Assembly (NCBI GenBank): GCA_965226775.1
Contig: CBDDEI010000002.1
Location: 1,550,001 to 1,614,000, forward strand
DNA: 64,000 nucleotides
From: CBDDEI01 sp965226775
Lineage (GTDB): Bacteria > Chloroflexota > Dehalococcoidia > SHYD01
Reading direction: 5' to 3'
Both the position numbers and the translations under genes were made by a program. The notes beneath the pieces were generated by a model. The model was not told the DNA's origin. It saw nothing but the letters and a program-made list of their open reading frames with translations, and searched no databases. The stretch's first letter is position 1, and every line of letters starts with the position of its first letter. Positions 29,047 to 37,795 of the stretch are shown here, piece after piece.

Positions 29047-30216
29047 ATGCCAAGGGAATATAAGATCGTTTCTGCCGATTCCCACCTGGAAACCGATACC
29101 AAGAATTGGATCCACCGCATCCCAGAGAAGTATCGCGATCGCGCACCCCGGTTGGTGAAGACGGAGACCGGCGGCGACGGTTGGGTTATTGAAGGTTCTG
29201 ATGTCCGAGAAGTGGCCTCAGACCTCTACGGCGGCAAAGGACGCGAGAACTGGGCGCCCTTCGGCCAGAGCTACGCCACTACTCCCGGCACCGGCCCCGG
29301 CGAGCAGCGCGTCAAAGAGATGGACATTGACGGCCTTGACGCTGAAGTCCTTTATCCAGCCCAGGCTAGCGGCCCGAACATGTGGCGCAACATCAAAGAC
29401 AACAAGGCTTATCTCTCAGTCGTGCGTGCTTACAACGACTGGCTGGCAGAAGAGTACTGCGCAGCCGCTCCAGACCGTTTGATCGGCCTAGGCATCATCC
29501 CTATGAACACCATTGAGGATTCCCTTGCAGAGCTGGAGCATATCAAGAAGCTGGGCCTCAAGGGCGCCATGCTTACCGCCTTCCCCAGCAATAAGGGCAT
29601 GCCTACCGAGCCCGACGACAAGTTCTGGGCGGCCTCCCTGGACATGGAGATGCCCATAACCGTTCATGTTGAGCTCAACCGTAACGGCCCGCGGTCCGGC
29701 CCCCTGCTCTCCAAGTGGCTCAAGCAGCTTGACGGCCGCGAGAGCAACATCGACTTCCCCGGTCAGGTCTCCCGCTTCTACCGGGCGGGCGGTCTGAATG
29801 CGGTGCAGATGGTCCTGGACGGCGTGTTCGACAGGTTCCCTAACTTGAAGATCTACTTCGCTGAGACCCACTGCGGCTGGATTCCCATGTTCTACCATAT
29901 GTCCGACACTCGTTATGGCCGCCATAAGTGGTGGGCGGAGGAGCTCCTCGGCTTCAAGCCCCTCAAGCAGAAGCCAAGCGACTACTATCGCGAGCACTGC
30001 TTTTGGGGCTTCCTGGACGACCCCATTGGCATTGAGTTGCGGCACCACATCCGCACAGACCGCATGATGTGGGCAACAGACTTCCCCCATCAGGAGTCGG
30101 ATTATCCCAACTCCATGGCGCAGATGGAGCGCATCTTCGATGGTGTCCCTCAAGATGAGAAATACGCGATGATCGCGGGCAACTGCGTGGAATACTTCCG
30201 CCTGGACAAGGAATAG
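29047..30216 (+). CDS. Amidohydrolase (amidohydro_2, PF04909-type)
   Basis: A 389-residue metal-dependent hydrolase or decarboxylase with a TIM-barrel outline. The N-terminal metal motif ISADSHLE-like (VSADSHLETD) has replaced HxH by S-H, as is common in this subgroup; later come ITVHVELN, FAETHCGWIP and ATDFPHQESDYP, which supply the other ligands. Relatives decarboxylate or hydrolyse aromatic acids and related compounds. The ribosome binding site GAAGGAGAC lies before ATG 29047. It is on the same strand as the MFS genes and ends at two terminators. Confidence 0.9.
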   Translation: MPREYKIVSADSHLETDTKNWIHRIPEKYRDRAPRLVKTETGGDGWVIEGSDVREVASDLYGGKGRENWAPFGQSYATTPGTGPGEQRVKEMDIDGLDAEVLYPAQASGPNMWRNIKDNKAYLSVVRAYNDWLAEEYCAAAPDRLIGLGIIPMNTIEDSLAELEHIKKLGLKGAMLTAFPSNKGMPTEPDDKFWAASLDMEMPITVHVELNRNGPRSGPLLSKWLKQLDGRESNIDFPGQVSRFYRAGGLNAVQMVLDGVFDRFPNLKIYFAETHCGWIPMFYHMSDTRYGRHKWWAEELLGFKPLKQKPSDYYREHCFWGFLDDPIGIELRHHIRTDRMMWATDFPHQESDYPNSMAQMERIFDGVPQDEKYAMIAGNCVEYFRLDKE

Positions 30217-30244
30217 ACTCCTTACCAGCAAACGCTGCGTAAAC

Positions 30245-30276
30245 AAGAGCCCCTCGCCTAAGGCGAGGGGCTCTTT
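30245..30276 (+). terminator. Rho-independent terminator of the amidohydrolase unit
   Basis: The stem AAGAGCCCCTCGCC with GGCGAGGGGCTCTT has a 3-base loop, followed by TTCGTT. Confidence 0.92.
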
Positions 30277-30296
30277 CGTTGCCTGACCGTTGTCGG

Positions 30297-30329
30297 AAAG
30301 GGGGAGCCCCATGACGAGGCTCCCCCTTT
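30297..30329. terminator. Second hairpin between convergent genes
   Basis: The 12-bp stem AAAGGGGGAGCC with GGCTCCCCCTTT has a 9-base loop. On the minus strand the downstream stem end is T-rich, so it probably ends the class II aldolase operon. Confidence 0.8.
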
Positions 30330-30351
30330 GAGAAACCGGCTACTACAGCGT

Positions 30352-31161
30352 TTAGCGGTTGCGGGCCAGGATCTCTCCCGGAATTTTTGCGCCGCCCTCG
30401 AGCAGCCGCAAATGGTACTCCCAGGAGCCATTCCATCCCGGAGGACGCACTGCCGCGCGGTTCATCTCGTTGCTCTCTATTGCGCCGTCCTGCTGCGGGG
30501 TCAGCATCTCTTCGATGTCTATCATAGAGATCTCATCCGGCTCGCGACCGGTGAGCGCAATCTCCCAGCAATGCCGGGCCTGGTATTCCAGGGCCATTGC
30601 CAAAGAGACGGCCTCCTCCACCGTTCGTCCGGTGATAACGTTGCCGTGACCCTTCAGGATGAGCGCATCGTTGTTGCCCATAGTGGCATACACGGCGCGC
30701 CCCAGCTCTGGGCTCGCAATAAGCGCCGAGCGCGGGTAGACCGGAACGCCCTTCATGGCAGCGCGCAGCCCTTCACTGTTGTAGGCCGGGCCCAAGATGG
30801 GTTGCAATGGCACGCCAGTGATGCCGCACAGGAGTTGGTAGTACGGATGGGCGTGGATCACGCATCCCACGTCCTGCCGGGCCTGGAAGATCGGCATCGC
30901 AATGTTCCGCTCTGGCGGCGGCGTCCACCCCATCAGATCTTCCGCCGGGGTCCCGTCGAAACTGATGCGGTGGAGGGCAGCCTCGCCTGTCCAAGTGGGG
31001 CTCCAGTCATCACCCATGCGGCAACGGGCCAGGAACTCGTCGCTCCCCGGCACACGCGTGAACACATGGCCGGTGATGGGCCCCATGTTGCCGGTCATGG
31101 CTAGGATGTGATGCCCTTCCGTGGTTTTTCTCTTTAGTACTTCTATTGAATCAGCCATCAT
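30352..31161 (-). CDS. Class II aldolase/adducin-family protein (copy 1)
   Basis: A 269-residue zinc enzyme-like protein. The metal-binding pair is VIHAHPYYQ, the third ligand region ALILKGHGNVITG, and the acidic residue lies in the downstream helix. Members are fuculose-phosphate-type aldolases, epimerases or decarboxylases; none can be chosen here. It is 30% or more alike, by eye, to the gene 21 bases upstream. The ATG at 31161 or the next ATG (31158) follows AGGAGAAA. Confidence 0.88.
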   Translation of the reverse strand: MMADSIEVLKRKTTEGHHILAMTGNMGPITGHVFTRVPGSDEFLARCRMGDDWSPTWTGEAALHRISFDGTPAEDLMGWTPPPERNIAMPIFQARQDVGCVIHAHPYYQLLCGITGVPLQPILGPAYNSEGLRAAMKGVPVYPRSALIASPELGRAVYATMGNNDALILKGHGNVITGRTVEEAVSLAMALEYQARHCWEIALTGREPDEISMIDIEEMLTPQQDGAIESNEMNRAAVRPPGWNGSWEYHLRLLEGGAKIPGEILARNR

Positions 31162-31182
31162 TTTCTCCTAGGCTCTCAAGTT

Positions 31183-31977
31183 CTACTGGCCAAACCGCTG
31201 ACGGATCATTGCGAGCGCGGGCATCATGCCGCCCTCATCCATGAGACGCACGTAGTAGTCCCACGGCCACAGCGGAGAGTTACCTTCGCTTGCAGCAATG
31301 GATGCGGCTTGCTGCGGGCTAACCTGCTCCTCAAAGTCCTCATTGAGGATGTCCGACGCCTCGCGGCGAGAGGTTGCCACCGCCCAGCAGATGTTCGCCA
31401 AGCTCTCCACTGAGATGGCTCGGAGCGTAGCGGTCTCGATAGTTGTGCCGGTGATCACATTGCCGTGGCTCTTTAGGATCAACGCGTCGTTGTTCCCCAT
31501 AGTCGCTTGCACGGCGCGCCCCAGCCCAACGCTGGAGATAAGGTTGGTGCGGGGAAACACCCGGATTCCCTTCACGGCTGCCGTGACGGCCTCACCACCA
31601 TAGGCAGGGCCCACTATAGGCCGCAGCGGGACGTTCGCAATGCTGCACAGCACCTGGTACATGGGATGTGCATGGATGACCACATTCGTCTCAGCGCGAG
31701 CCTTGAAGATGGCCATAGCAATGTGCCGCTCAGGCGGGTACACCCAGTCCCCCATATCCTCTGCGGGCTTGCCATCCATAGTCATGAGATGATAGGCATC
31801 TTCATTAACGAAAGCGGGGGACGTGTCGCCCGCGTGGCGGGACCGCGCGAGGAACTCGTTGCCCTCCGGCGTGCGCACAAACACGTGGCCCGTGCCAGCG
31901 CCCATGTTGCCGGTCATCGACAGAATGCGATGGGATAAGACGCCCTTTCTCTTAAGCTCTTCTAGGGTATCTGCCAT
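31183..31977 (-). CDS. Class II aldolase/adducin-family protein (copy 2)
   Basis: A 264-residue paralogue of the neighbour with the same blocks: MTGNMGAGTGHVFVR, VVIHAHPMYQVLCSIANVP, NNDALILKSHGNVITG. The GAAGGAGGTCTCTT ribosome binding site before ATG 31977 is very strong, so it is probably the first gene of the pair. Together with the amidohydrolase and the transporters it suggests uptake and breakdown of carboxylated or oxygenated compounds; the pathway is not known. Confidence 0.88.
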   Translation of the reverse strand: MADTLEELKRKGVLSHRILSMTGNMGAGTGHVFVRTPEGNEFLARSRHAGDTSPAFVNEDAYHLMTMDGKPAEDMGDWVYPPERHIAMAIFKARAETNVVIHAHPMYQVLCSIANVPLRPIVGPAYGGEAVTAAVKGIRVFPRTNLISSVGLGRAVQATMGNNDALILKSHGNVITGTTIETATLRAISVESLANICWAVATSRREASDILNEDFEEQVSPQQAASIAASEGNSPLWPWDYYVRLMDEGGMMPALAMIRQRFGQ

Positions 31978-32316
31978 AAGAGACCTCCTTCACCGATTTC
32001 CCTATTCCCAATAGTCTGGGTTCCCTCCACCGTTCCCTTCATGCCTGGTGTAGCGCCGCTTGTATGACCGGGGCCGGTTCCACCAGCACATCGCGTGCTG
32101 CCCGCGCAAAGGGATTGCGGAACGATGAGAAAACTGGCTGAGTATAGGTACTTCTGGGATGCACAGTCAACGCGGCTAGCTATCCGCCCATCCCGGCGCC
32201 AGAGGCGACTCGCCTTGGGAGGGCGCCCGGTGGAGGACGAGCAGGACGCTTATTGCCCGTTAGCTAGCCGTTGATACGCACAGACAGAGGACCCTAAAAC
32301 CAGTTATCCTATCCCC
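31978..32316. other. Intergenic region with possible structured element
   Basis: A 339-base gap between divergent genes, without a credible CDS. It contains the inverted-repeat element listed next and nothing else that I can name. No tRNA-like T-arm or riboswitch motif was recognised. Confidence 0.6.
32167..32274. repeat. Roughly 108-bp element closed by a long inverted repeat (candidate structured RNA)
   Basis: Left arm CGGCTAGCTA (32173-32182) and right arm TAGCTAGCCG (32261-32270) are exact complements. The pairing extends outward through TCAACG and TTGA with a two-base bulge. The 78-base interior holds further stems: AGGCG-ACT-CGCCT inside GGCGCC and GGCGCC. This is what a small RNA with a closing P1 stem looks like, or a MITE-like element. 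No known family was recognised. Confidence 0.5.
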
Positions 32317-32685
32317 ATGAAGCTACCCCCCAAAGCCTTTGAGGAGCTGGTCATCCAGGCGTTGGAAGCGTTGCCAGATGCCTTCAAGGCCCACCTTGAC
32401 GACGTTGTGGTGCAAGTAGACCGCTGGCCGGAGGACGAACTGCTGGCGAGCTTGGGCATGGATCCGGAGGAGGACACCCTCTTTGGCTTCTACGAAGGCT
32501 ACCCACTCACCGAGTACGGCCGCGATAGTATGACCCGCCTACCCGACCGCATCTTCATCTACCAGGGCCCCATTGAAGAGGTGTGCCGTACTACCGAAGA
32601 GATAGTGGAAGAGGTACGCAAGACCGTGGTGCACGAAGTAGGCCACTTCTTCGGCCTGGATGAAGACGCGCTAGAGCACCTGTAG
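32317..32685 (+). CDS. Zincin-like metallopeptidase-fold protein (PF06262-type)
   Basis: A 122-residue protein with a C-terminal zinc motif VVHEVGHFFGLDEDAL (HExxH with a third ligand two turns on). Upstream is the family block LFGFYEGYPLTEYG and a beta segment DRIFIYQGPIEE. Members are small cytosolic proteins of uncertain substrate. ATG 32317 has no strong ribosome binding site. It is convergent with mnmE. Confidence 0.88.
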   Translation: MKLPPKAFEELVIQALEALPDAFKAHLDDVVVQVDRWPEDELLASLGMDPEEDTLFGFYEGYPLTEYGRDSMTRLPDRIFIYQGPIEEVCRTTEEIVEEVRKTVVHEVGHFFGLDEDALEHL

Positions 32686-32762
32686 CCCGCGCCGCGTCAT
32701 GCTGAGGGACTCTCCGAAGGAGTGCGCATCCTCTGACAGTGGCGGCAATCCGTCTTCAGCTA

Positions 32763-34151
32763 CTACTTCCCTATACAAAATCTGCTGAAGATTACGTCCA
32801 ACAAGTCCTGCTCGGCGTTCTCTCCGGTGATCTCTCCCAGCGCAGCCACCGCCGCAGTAAGGTCAATGGTCACAAAGTCCGCGGGCATCCCTTGCCGGTA
32901 GCTCGCTAGCCCCGCTTCCAAGTGACCCACCGCCTGCACCAGCGCCACCTTATGCCGTGGGTTGGTCACCATCGCCGCGTCAGCGTTAGCCGCCCGTCCG
33001 CCCAGCACCGCGCGTGTCATCGCTTCCGCCAGCGCATCGAACCCCTCTCCCGTTAGTGCAGAAAGGCCCACGCACGGCCACGCATCCTTACCGGCGCCTC
33101 GCAGCGAGGCCAGCAACATCGCGGGAGCTTGCGGCTTCCCATCAAAAAATAATCGGTCGGGCAGGTCGCGCTTGTTCGCTACCACAAGCACCTGCTTGTC
33201 CGCCAAGGCCGCAGCAATTCCGCAAGTCTCCTCGTCCAGCGGCTCGCTGGTGTCCACTACCAGCAGTACCATGTCCGCGGTGGCGATGCTCTGCCTGCTG
33301 CGCTCGACCCCCAGCGCCTCTACTGCGTCGACGGTCGTCCGTATCCCTGCGGTATCCACCAGCACAAAGGGCACGCCGTTGACGCTCGCCACCTCTTCTA
33401 CGGTGTCCCGCGTTGTCCCCGGTGTAGCTGTGACGATGGCCCTCTCCCGGCCCAGCAGCAGGTTGAGGAGGCTGGACTTGCCCGCGTTTGGCCGCCCTAC
33501 AATGGCAGTGCGCACTCCTTGGCGGTACACCATCCCCTGATCGGCGCTGTCCAGCAAACTGCGCAGCTGTTGCAGGCATGCCGCCAACTCGCCGTCCACA
33601 TCCTGCTGGCCCACCTCGTCTTCGGGAAAGTCCACAAGGGCGGTGAGATAGGCCAGGGGTTCCAGCAGCGCGGCGCGGGCTTCCCGTACCTGCTTAGACA
33701 GCCTGCCCTCCAGCCCTTGCAGCGCCAGGTTCAACCCCAGCTGCGTCTTAGCCTGGATCACGTCCAGCACCGCCTCTGCCTGGGTCAGGTCAATACGGCC
33801 GTTCAGGAAGGCCCGCAGCGTGAACTCCCCTGGCTCCGCCTGCCGCGCGCCTTCCCGCAGCAGCGCCTCCAGCGCCCGTTGCAGCAGCAGCGCGCCGCCA
33901 TGACAGGTGAACTCCACCATGTCCTCACGCGTGTAGCTCTGGGGCGCGGCCAGATAGACACCCATAGCTTGGTCTACAAGCGCTCCGGTATCCGGCTCCC
34001 GCAGGTGACCGTAAACAACGTGATGGTCCTCCAGCCGGCCGCTGAAGACCCGTCTCGCGATAGCGAACGCCTCCGCGCCGCTCATCCGCACGACCCCTAG
34101 CGCGCCCTCGCCCAACGGGGTCGCGATCGCAACAATAGTGTCCTGATACAT
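32763..34151 (-). CDS. mnmE: tRNA modification GTPase MnmE (TrmE)
   Basis: A 462-residue enzyme that, with MnmG, installs cmnm5 on U34 of tRNAs. N-terminal tetrahydrofolate-binding domain (DTIVAIATPLGEGALGVVR), helical domain, then a G domain with GRPNAGKSS (about 217-225), ATPGTTRD, DTAGIR, NKRD and the C-terminal CIGK in which the Cys is required for modification. All features are present. mnmG is not in the window. Confidence 0.97.
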   Translation of the reverse strand: MYQDTIVAIATPLGEGALGVVRMSGAEAFAIARRVFSGRLEDHHVVYGHLREPDTGALVDQAMGVYLAAPQSYTREDMVEFTCHGGALLLQRALEALLREGARQAEPGEFTLRAFLNGRIDLTQAEAVLDVIQAKTQLGLNLALQGLEGRLSKQVREARAALLEPLAYLTALVDFPEDEVGQQDVDGELAACLQQLRSLLDSADQGMVYRQGVRTAIVGRPNAGKSSLLNLLLGRERAIVTATPGTTRDTVEEVASVNGVPFVLVDTAGIRTTVDAVEALGVERSRQSIATADMVLLVVDTSEPLDEETCGIAAALADKQVLVVANKRDLPDRLFFDGKPQAPAMLLASLRGAGKDAWPCVGLSALTGEGFDALAEAMTRAVLGGRAANADAAMVTNPRHKVALVQAVGHLEAGLASYRQGMPADFVTIDLTAAVAALGEITGENAEQDLLDVIFSRFCIGK

Positions 34152-34297
34152 AGCAGCGCCTACCTTGCGCCTATTCTACGGGAGGACGCGTCACGCGCAA
34201 AGAAGCCCACCGTACGGCGGCTCCTAGTAGAGCAGTCCTTCCTAAGGCACAGAGCGAGCGTCTTGGTGATCCGGGACGCGATGGTGGGTTACGGGAG

Positions 34298-37200
34298 CTA
34301 GGTAGTCAGGCGGCGGTAGAGCGATGGCAGCCGCCGCGGCAGCGCCTCAATATCAGAGACCACCTCATAACCGATGTCTCCGCACATCTCCCGCAGGTAG
34401 TCTGACCCGCCCTTGTCTATTGAGATAAGGAAGGGCGTGATCCCGCTTGCCCGCGCCTCGTTGATGGCCTCTTTGGTGTCGTGGACGGCGTAGGTCTGCT
34501 CATCCACCATAGAGCCGCTGGGGCGCAGGTTCTGCAGCGTTGCATCCGCGGGACGGAACCTCCCTACAAAGGGGCGCTCCATCTCCCAGGGCACTGTGCC
34601 GTAGTCCCGGTCCTGGGGACGGCCATCGCTCAGCATCAGCAGCACCTTGATCTTGGCTTGGGTGCGCAGCAGGTGCGTGGTGGTGTGGCGTAGCGCCGCG
34701 CCCATGCGTGTCCCCTGCAGCGGGACGATGGAGCCAAACCGCGCCCTGGTGTCTGCAGAGGCGGCTTCGTCCAAATCCTTGGCCACATAAAACTGCACGT
34801 CACCCCGGCCCGCGCTGGAGAAACCATAGATGCCATATTGATCGCCCAACCGCTCCAGGGCTTCGGTGAGCAGCACCAAGCCCTCCTTCTCCAGGTCGAT
34901 GATGCGCTTGCTGCGGCTGGCGTTCGGCTGCATTGAAACCGCCGGTCGCGCCGGCAGCTCCTGCCCGATATGCTCGTCGGTAGATAGGCTCATGTCCAGC
35001 AGCAACGCGACCGCCACGCTCCGCTCCGTCTTGCGACGCCGCCAGTAGACCTTGTCCATCACGCTATGCCCGGAGCGGCGGTCCACCATGTACTCCACTG
35101 CCGCATCCAGGTCTATCTCTTCCCCGTCCAGTAATCGCTTCACTTTGGACATACCCTCCGGCCGCAGCATCTCGAACTGACGGCGCACCGTATGCACCAG
35201 CAGTCCGTACTCGTCCAGGGTCTGCTGGTAGAACTCCGCAGGGCTCTCCTTGAGTTTGCGCTCGTTCACCCGGCACCAGTTGGGGCGGTATGAGCGGATG
35301 CGATAGTCCCACTCGTCGTAGTGGAAGACGGTCACCTCATTCTCGGCCACGCTCCCCACTAACGGGGACGACTGCTGCAGGTCCCGCAAGCCCACCTGCT
35401 CCGGCTCCTCTTCCTCCCACTCCAGCATCGTATCGGCGTCGTCTTCTTCTTTGGCAAAGAGCTCTTTCAGCAACTCCTGTTGTGCTTCTCGCGACGGGGG
35501 CGGAAGCTCTTGGGCGCCCTCCTCTTCCGGATCCTGCATCATGTGAAGAAGCTGTTGCATCACCTCCGTACGGGGGTCCCAGCGGTACGACATCTGCGGC
35601 GGCGCGTTGAACGACTCTTCGCCCACACCGTCGCTAGACTTGTCCCCTTCATTGGACAGCGCCATGGACGCCGCGCCGTTCACCGCATCGAACTCCTGTG
35701 CAAGCGCGTCTAGGTCTTCTTCAGATGGATCGTACTCACATTCAGATAGGCGAAGCTGCTCCCACGCATCTTCTGGAATCGCCCTCGCCGGGACATTCGG
35801 GATCTGGCTCGCAATGAGATAGAGCCGCAGCGCCGCCTCCACCACGTCCTCCGGGGTTACTTCCCGTTCCATAAGCAGACGCAAGATGCCCGCGCCCGAC
35901 TGGAACGACGGCGCGAACTCCCGCGGCACACGGTACGATGCGTCCGGCGCGACGCTCATGTGCATCAGCGTTTCCAGAAACAGCTCTCGTATCGGCAGAT
36001 CCATCAGCGATGGGCGCTGCTGCAGGCTGGCCGCTTGGATGCGCTTAAGGGACGCCCGTAGGCCGCGGTACTCCCCTAGCAATAGCGTATCGATGCGCGC
36101 GTCTTCGCCCAGGGTGAACGCCGTCTCCGCCAGTTCCCGGTCGGCAAACAGGTCGAAGAAGCGACGGTAATCGCCCTCGCCCTTCGCGCCGTCCGGCTCA
36201 ACCCGCTGCCGTAGCGCGCCGAACAGCTCCCCCTGCCCTTCGAAGTCGAAGTCGTACGTGCCGAAAGCCAGGTGGCCCGCTTGGTGCGTCACCATGACCT
36301 TCAGTGCCTCAAAGTTCTCTTGTTTAGAGGCGAATTCGTTGAAAAATGAGGGTGAGAACAGAGCCAGCGCCTGCTCGTTGGCGACCCAGTCGTGGGCGCC
36401 GCGACGCGCGGATTCAACCGGAAGGATATTGATGCCCCGGCCCATGAGAGCCTGGCTGTAGAGCTTCAGCACCTCCCGCACTTCACGCAAAGCGATGCCA
36501 GTGCTCAGGTGGTACAGCCCATCCTGCGCCAGACGGGATTGTAAGCGGAAGTAGCTTACCCCCTCCGCCTCGTTCGTCCGCAGCAACTCTTCACCCCGTT
36601 GGCACCATTCCGCCAACGTCTGCGGCGTGAGATAGCGCGCGACGGTATTGCAGCTACGCAGCAGCTCTAGCCCTGCGGTTTGCGACTGCCTGCAGACTCG
36701 GGTTGTCCAGTAGAGCAGCGGCTCCAGCTGCGCGGTGGGCACGGTTGCGATATTTACGCCCACTTCTCGCCAGTAGGTCGGCGGCTGCTCCGCGGGTAGG
36801 TGAGCAAGCTGCAAAAGGTCTTGCAGCACCCGCTCCGCCTCCACCGTGGAGTGCTCAGACAGGCGGGCAAACCCGATTAAGAGATGGACGCCCAGCAGCC
36901 ACGGGTTCAGCCGAGCAATCTGCTCTGCAATGGTTAGACTCTGCCGCCGCTCCCGCGCTCCCAGGGTGCCCAACCCGTGGCGCAACGCCATAAAGGTGAT
37001 GTCCGGGTCCAGCGCCTTACGCCAGGCCAGGGGCACCAGCAGGCTGCAGATACGAACTAGCTCGTTATAGCTGGCCATTGGAGCTAGTTCGCCGCTGGCT
37101 CGGAAGAACTCCGCCATCCATTCGCCGCCGCTACGGTCGCGGCGCACAAACTCCAACCCTAGGTCTGTCCACGGTACCAGCGCCTGAGCGCTCAGGTGCT

Positions 37201-37540
37201 CTAGGACGGCTGGTGTGGAGAGGTAGTATGGCGCTTCTGCCTCCGGCGTCCGCTCTCCCACCTCGCGGCCCATGGCAAGCCAGCTGCGGAAGCTCTCGTC
37301 CTGCAGGTAGGGCACAACCAACGGCCCAGCGGCGAGCAACGCGCGCGTCACCTCCCGAGCCTCTGCCTCCAGCGCGGCCGCCTGCTCCACCTCGCGCGCC
37401 CACAGGGTCACCGAAGGCCGCTGCAGGTGTTGCGAGAGAAGCTCTAGCGCGCTGGTGTACTGCTCCTGCAGCAATCTATCGCTGGGAAAGATCAGTTCCG
37501 GAGCGGGGAAATCGTTTTTGCCGGGTCTAAAGGCGCTCAT
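34298..37540 (-). CDS. Very large NorD/CbbO-like protein with C-terminal VWA domain
   Basis: A 1080-residue protein. The last 280 residues are a von Willebrand A domain: MIDAS DMSLS (about 850) and the later Thr/Asp motifs, preceded by the family's GEEIDLDAAVEYMVDRRSGH block. This is the architecture of NorD and CbbO, which work with a MoxR-type AAA+ ATPase (NorQ/CbbQ) to activate metalloenzymes such as nitric oxide reductase or Rubisco. The first 780 residues are mostly helical, with acidic, low-complexity stretches around 600-740. No NorQ/CbbQ gene or target enzyme lies next to it. Confidence 0.85.
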   Translation of the reverse strand: MSAFRPGKNDFPAPELIFPSDRLLQEQYTSALELLSQHLQRPSVTLWAREVEQAAALEAEAREVTRALLAAGPLVVPYLQDESFRSWLAMGREVGERTPEAEAPYYLSTPAVLEHLSAQALVPWTDLGLEFVRRDRSGGEWMAEFFRASGELAPMASYNELVRICSLLVPLAWRKALDPDITFMALRHGLGTLGARERRQSLTIAEQIARLNPWLLGVHLLIGFARLSEHSTVEAERVLQDLLQLAHLPAEQPPTYWREVGVNIATVPTAQLEPLLYWTTRVCRQSQTAGLELLRSCNTVARYLTPQTLAEWCQRGEELLRTNEAEGVSYFRLQSRLAQDGLYHLSTGIALREVREVLKLYSQALMGRGINILPVESARRGAHDWVANEQALALFSPSFFNEFASKQENFEALKVMVTHQAGHLAFGTYDFDFEGQGELFGALRQRVEPDGAKGEGDYRRFFDLFADRELAETAFTLGEDARIDTLLLGEYRGLRASLKRIQAASLQQRPSLMDLPIRELFLETLMHMSVAPDASYRVPREFAPSFQSGAGILRLLMEREVTPEDVVEAALRLYLIASQIPNVPARAIPEDAWEQLRLSECEYDPSEEDLDALAQEFDAVNGAASMALSNEGDKSSDGVGEESFNAPPQMSYRWDPRTEVMQQLLHMMQDPEEEGAQELPPPSREAQQELLKELFAKEEDDADTMLEWEEEEPEQVGLRDLQQSSPLVGSVAENEVTVFHYDEWDYRIRSYRPNWCRVNERKLKESPAEFYQQTLDEYGLLVHTVRRQFEMLRPEGMSKVKRLLDGEEIDLDAAVEYMVDRRSGHSVMDKVYWRRRKTERSVAVALLLDMSLSTDEHIGQELPARPAVSMQPNASRSKRIIDLEKEGLVLLTEALERLGDQYGIYGFSSAGRGDVQFYVAKDLDEAASADTRARFGSIVPLQGTRMGAALRHTTTHLLRTQAKIKVLLMLSDGRPQDRDYGTVPWEMERPFVGRFRPADATLQNLRPSGSMVDEQTYAVHDTKEAINEARASGITPFLISIDKGGSDYLREMCGDIGYEVVSDIEALPRRLPSLYRRLTT

Positions 37541-37634
37541 AGGAGTTCTAGTCTCCTATTCTAGCCATGTCCCACTAAGAAGCAAGAAGAGGGGTGGAAG
37601 CTGTGTGCTTAGCCACAACCGTGCGGTGTAATTT

Positions 37635-37786
37635 GTCATTCTGAGCGGAGCGAAGAATCCACGGTGCGGCGTAAGGTAGTGGATTCTTCAGTCCTCGCCA
37701 AGCGACTCCTTCAGAATGACAGTGAGCAACGCTGCTCAGGACGCGCGAGTGAATGCCTCGCAACGCGCTGTATCCTTGTCATTCTG
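37635..37786. repeat. Dispersed nested-palindrome repeat with linker, plus start of another copy
   Basis: The hairpin unit is at 37635-37720 with arms GTCATTCTGA and TCAGAATGAC and inner arms GAAGAATCCAC and GTGGATTCTTC. It is followed by the linker (AGTGAGCAACGCTGCTCAGG, then GACGCGCGA). At 37778 a second GTCATTCTG begins and is cut off by the end of purL. This is the same linker-hairpin order as at 767-994. Confidence 0.82.
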
Positions 37787-37795
37787 ATTCTGCCG

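Noticed and set aside
29488..30312. A 274-residue minus-strand frame over the amidohydrolase
   Set aside because: Shadow; it also runs through the terminator.
37540..37795. Small minus-strand frame 37575-37763 (62 residues)
   Set aside because: It lies inside the palindromic repeat and only reflects its sequence.
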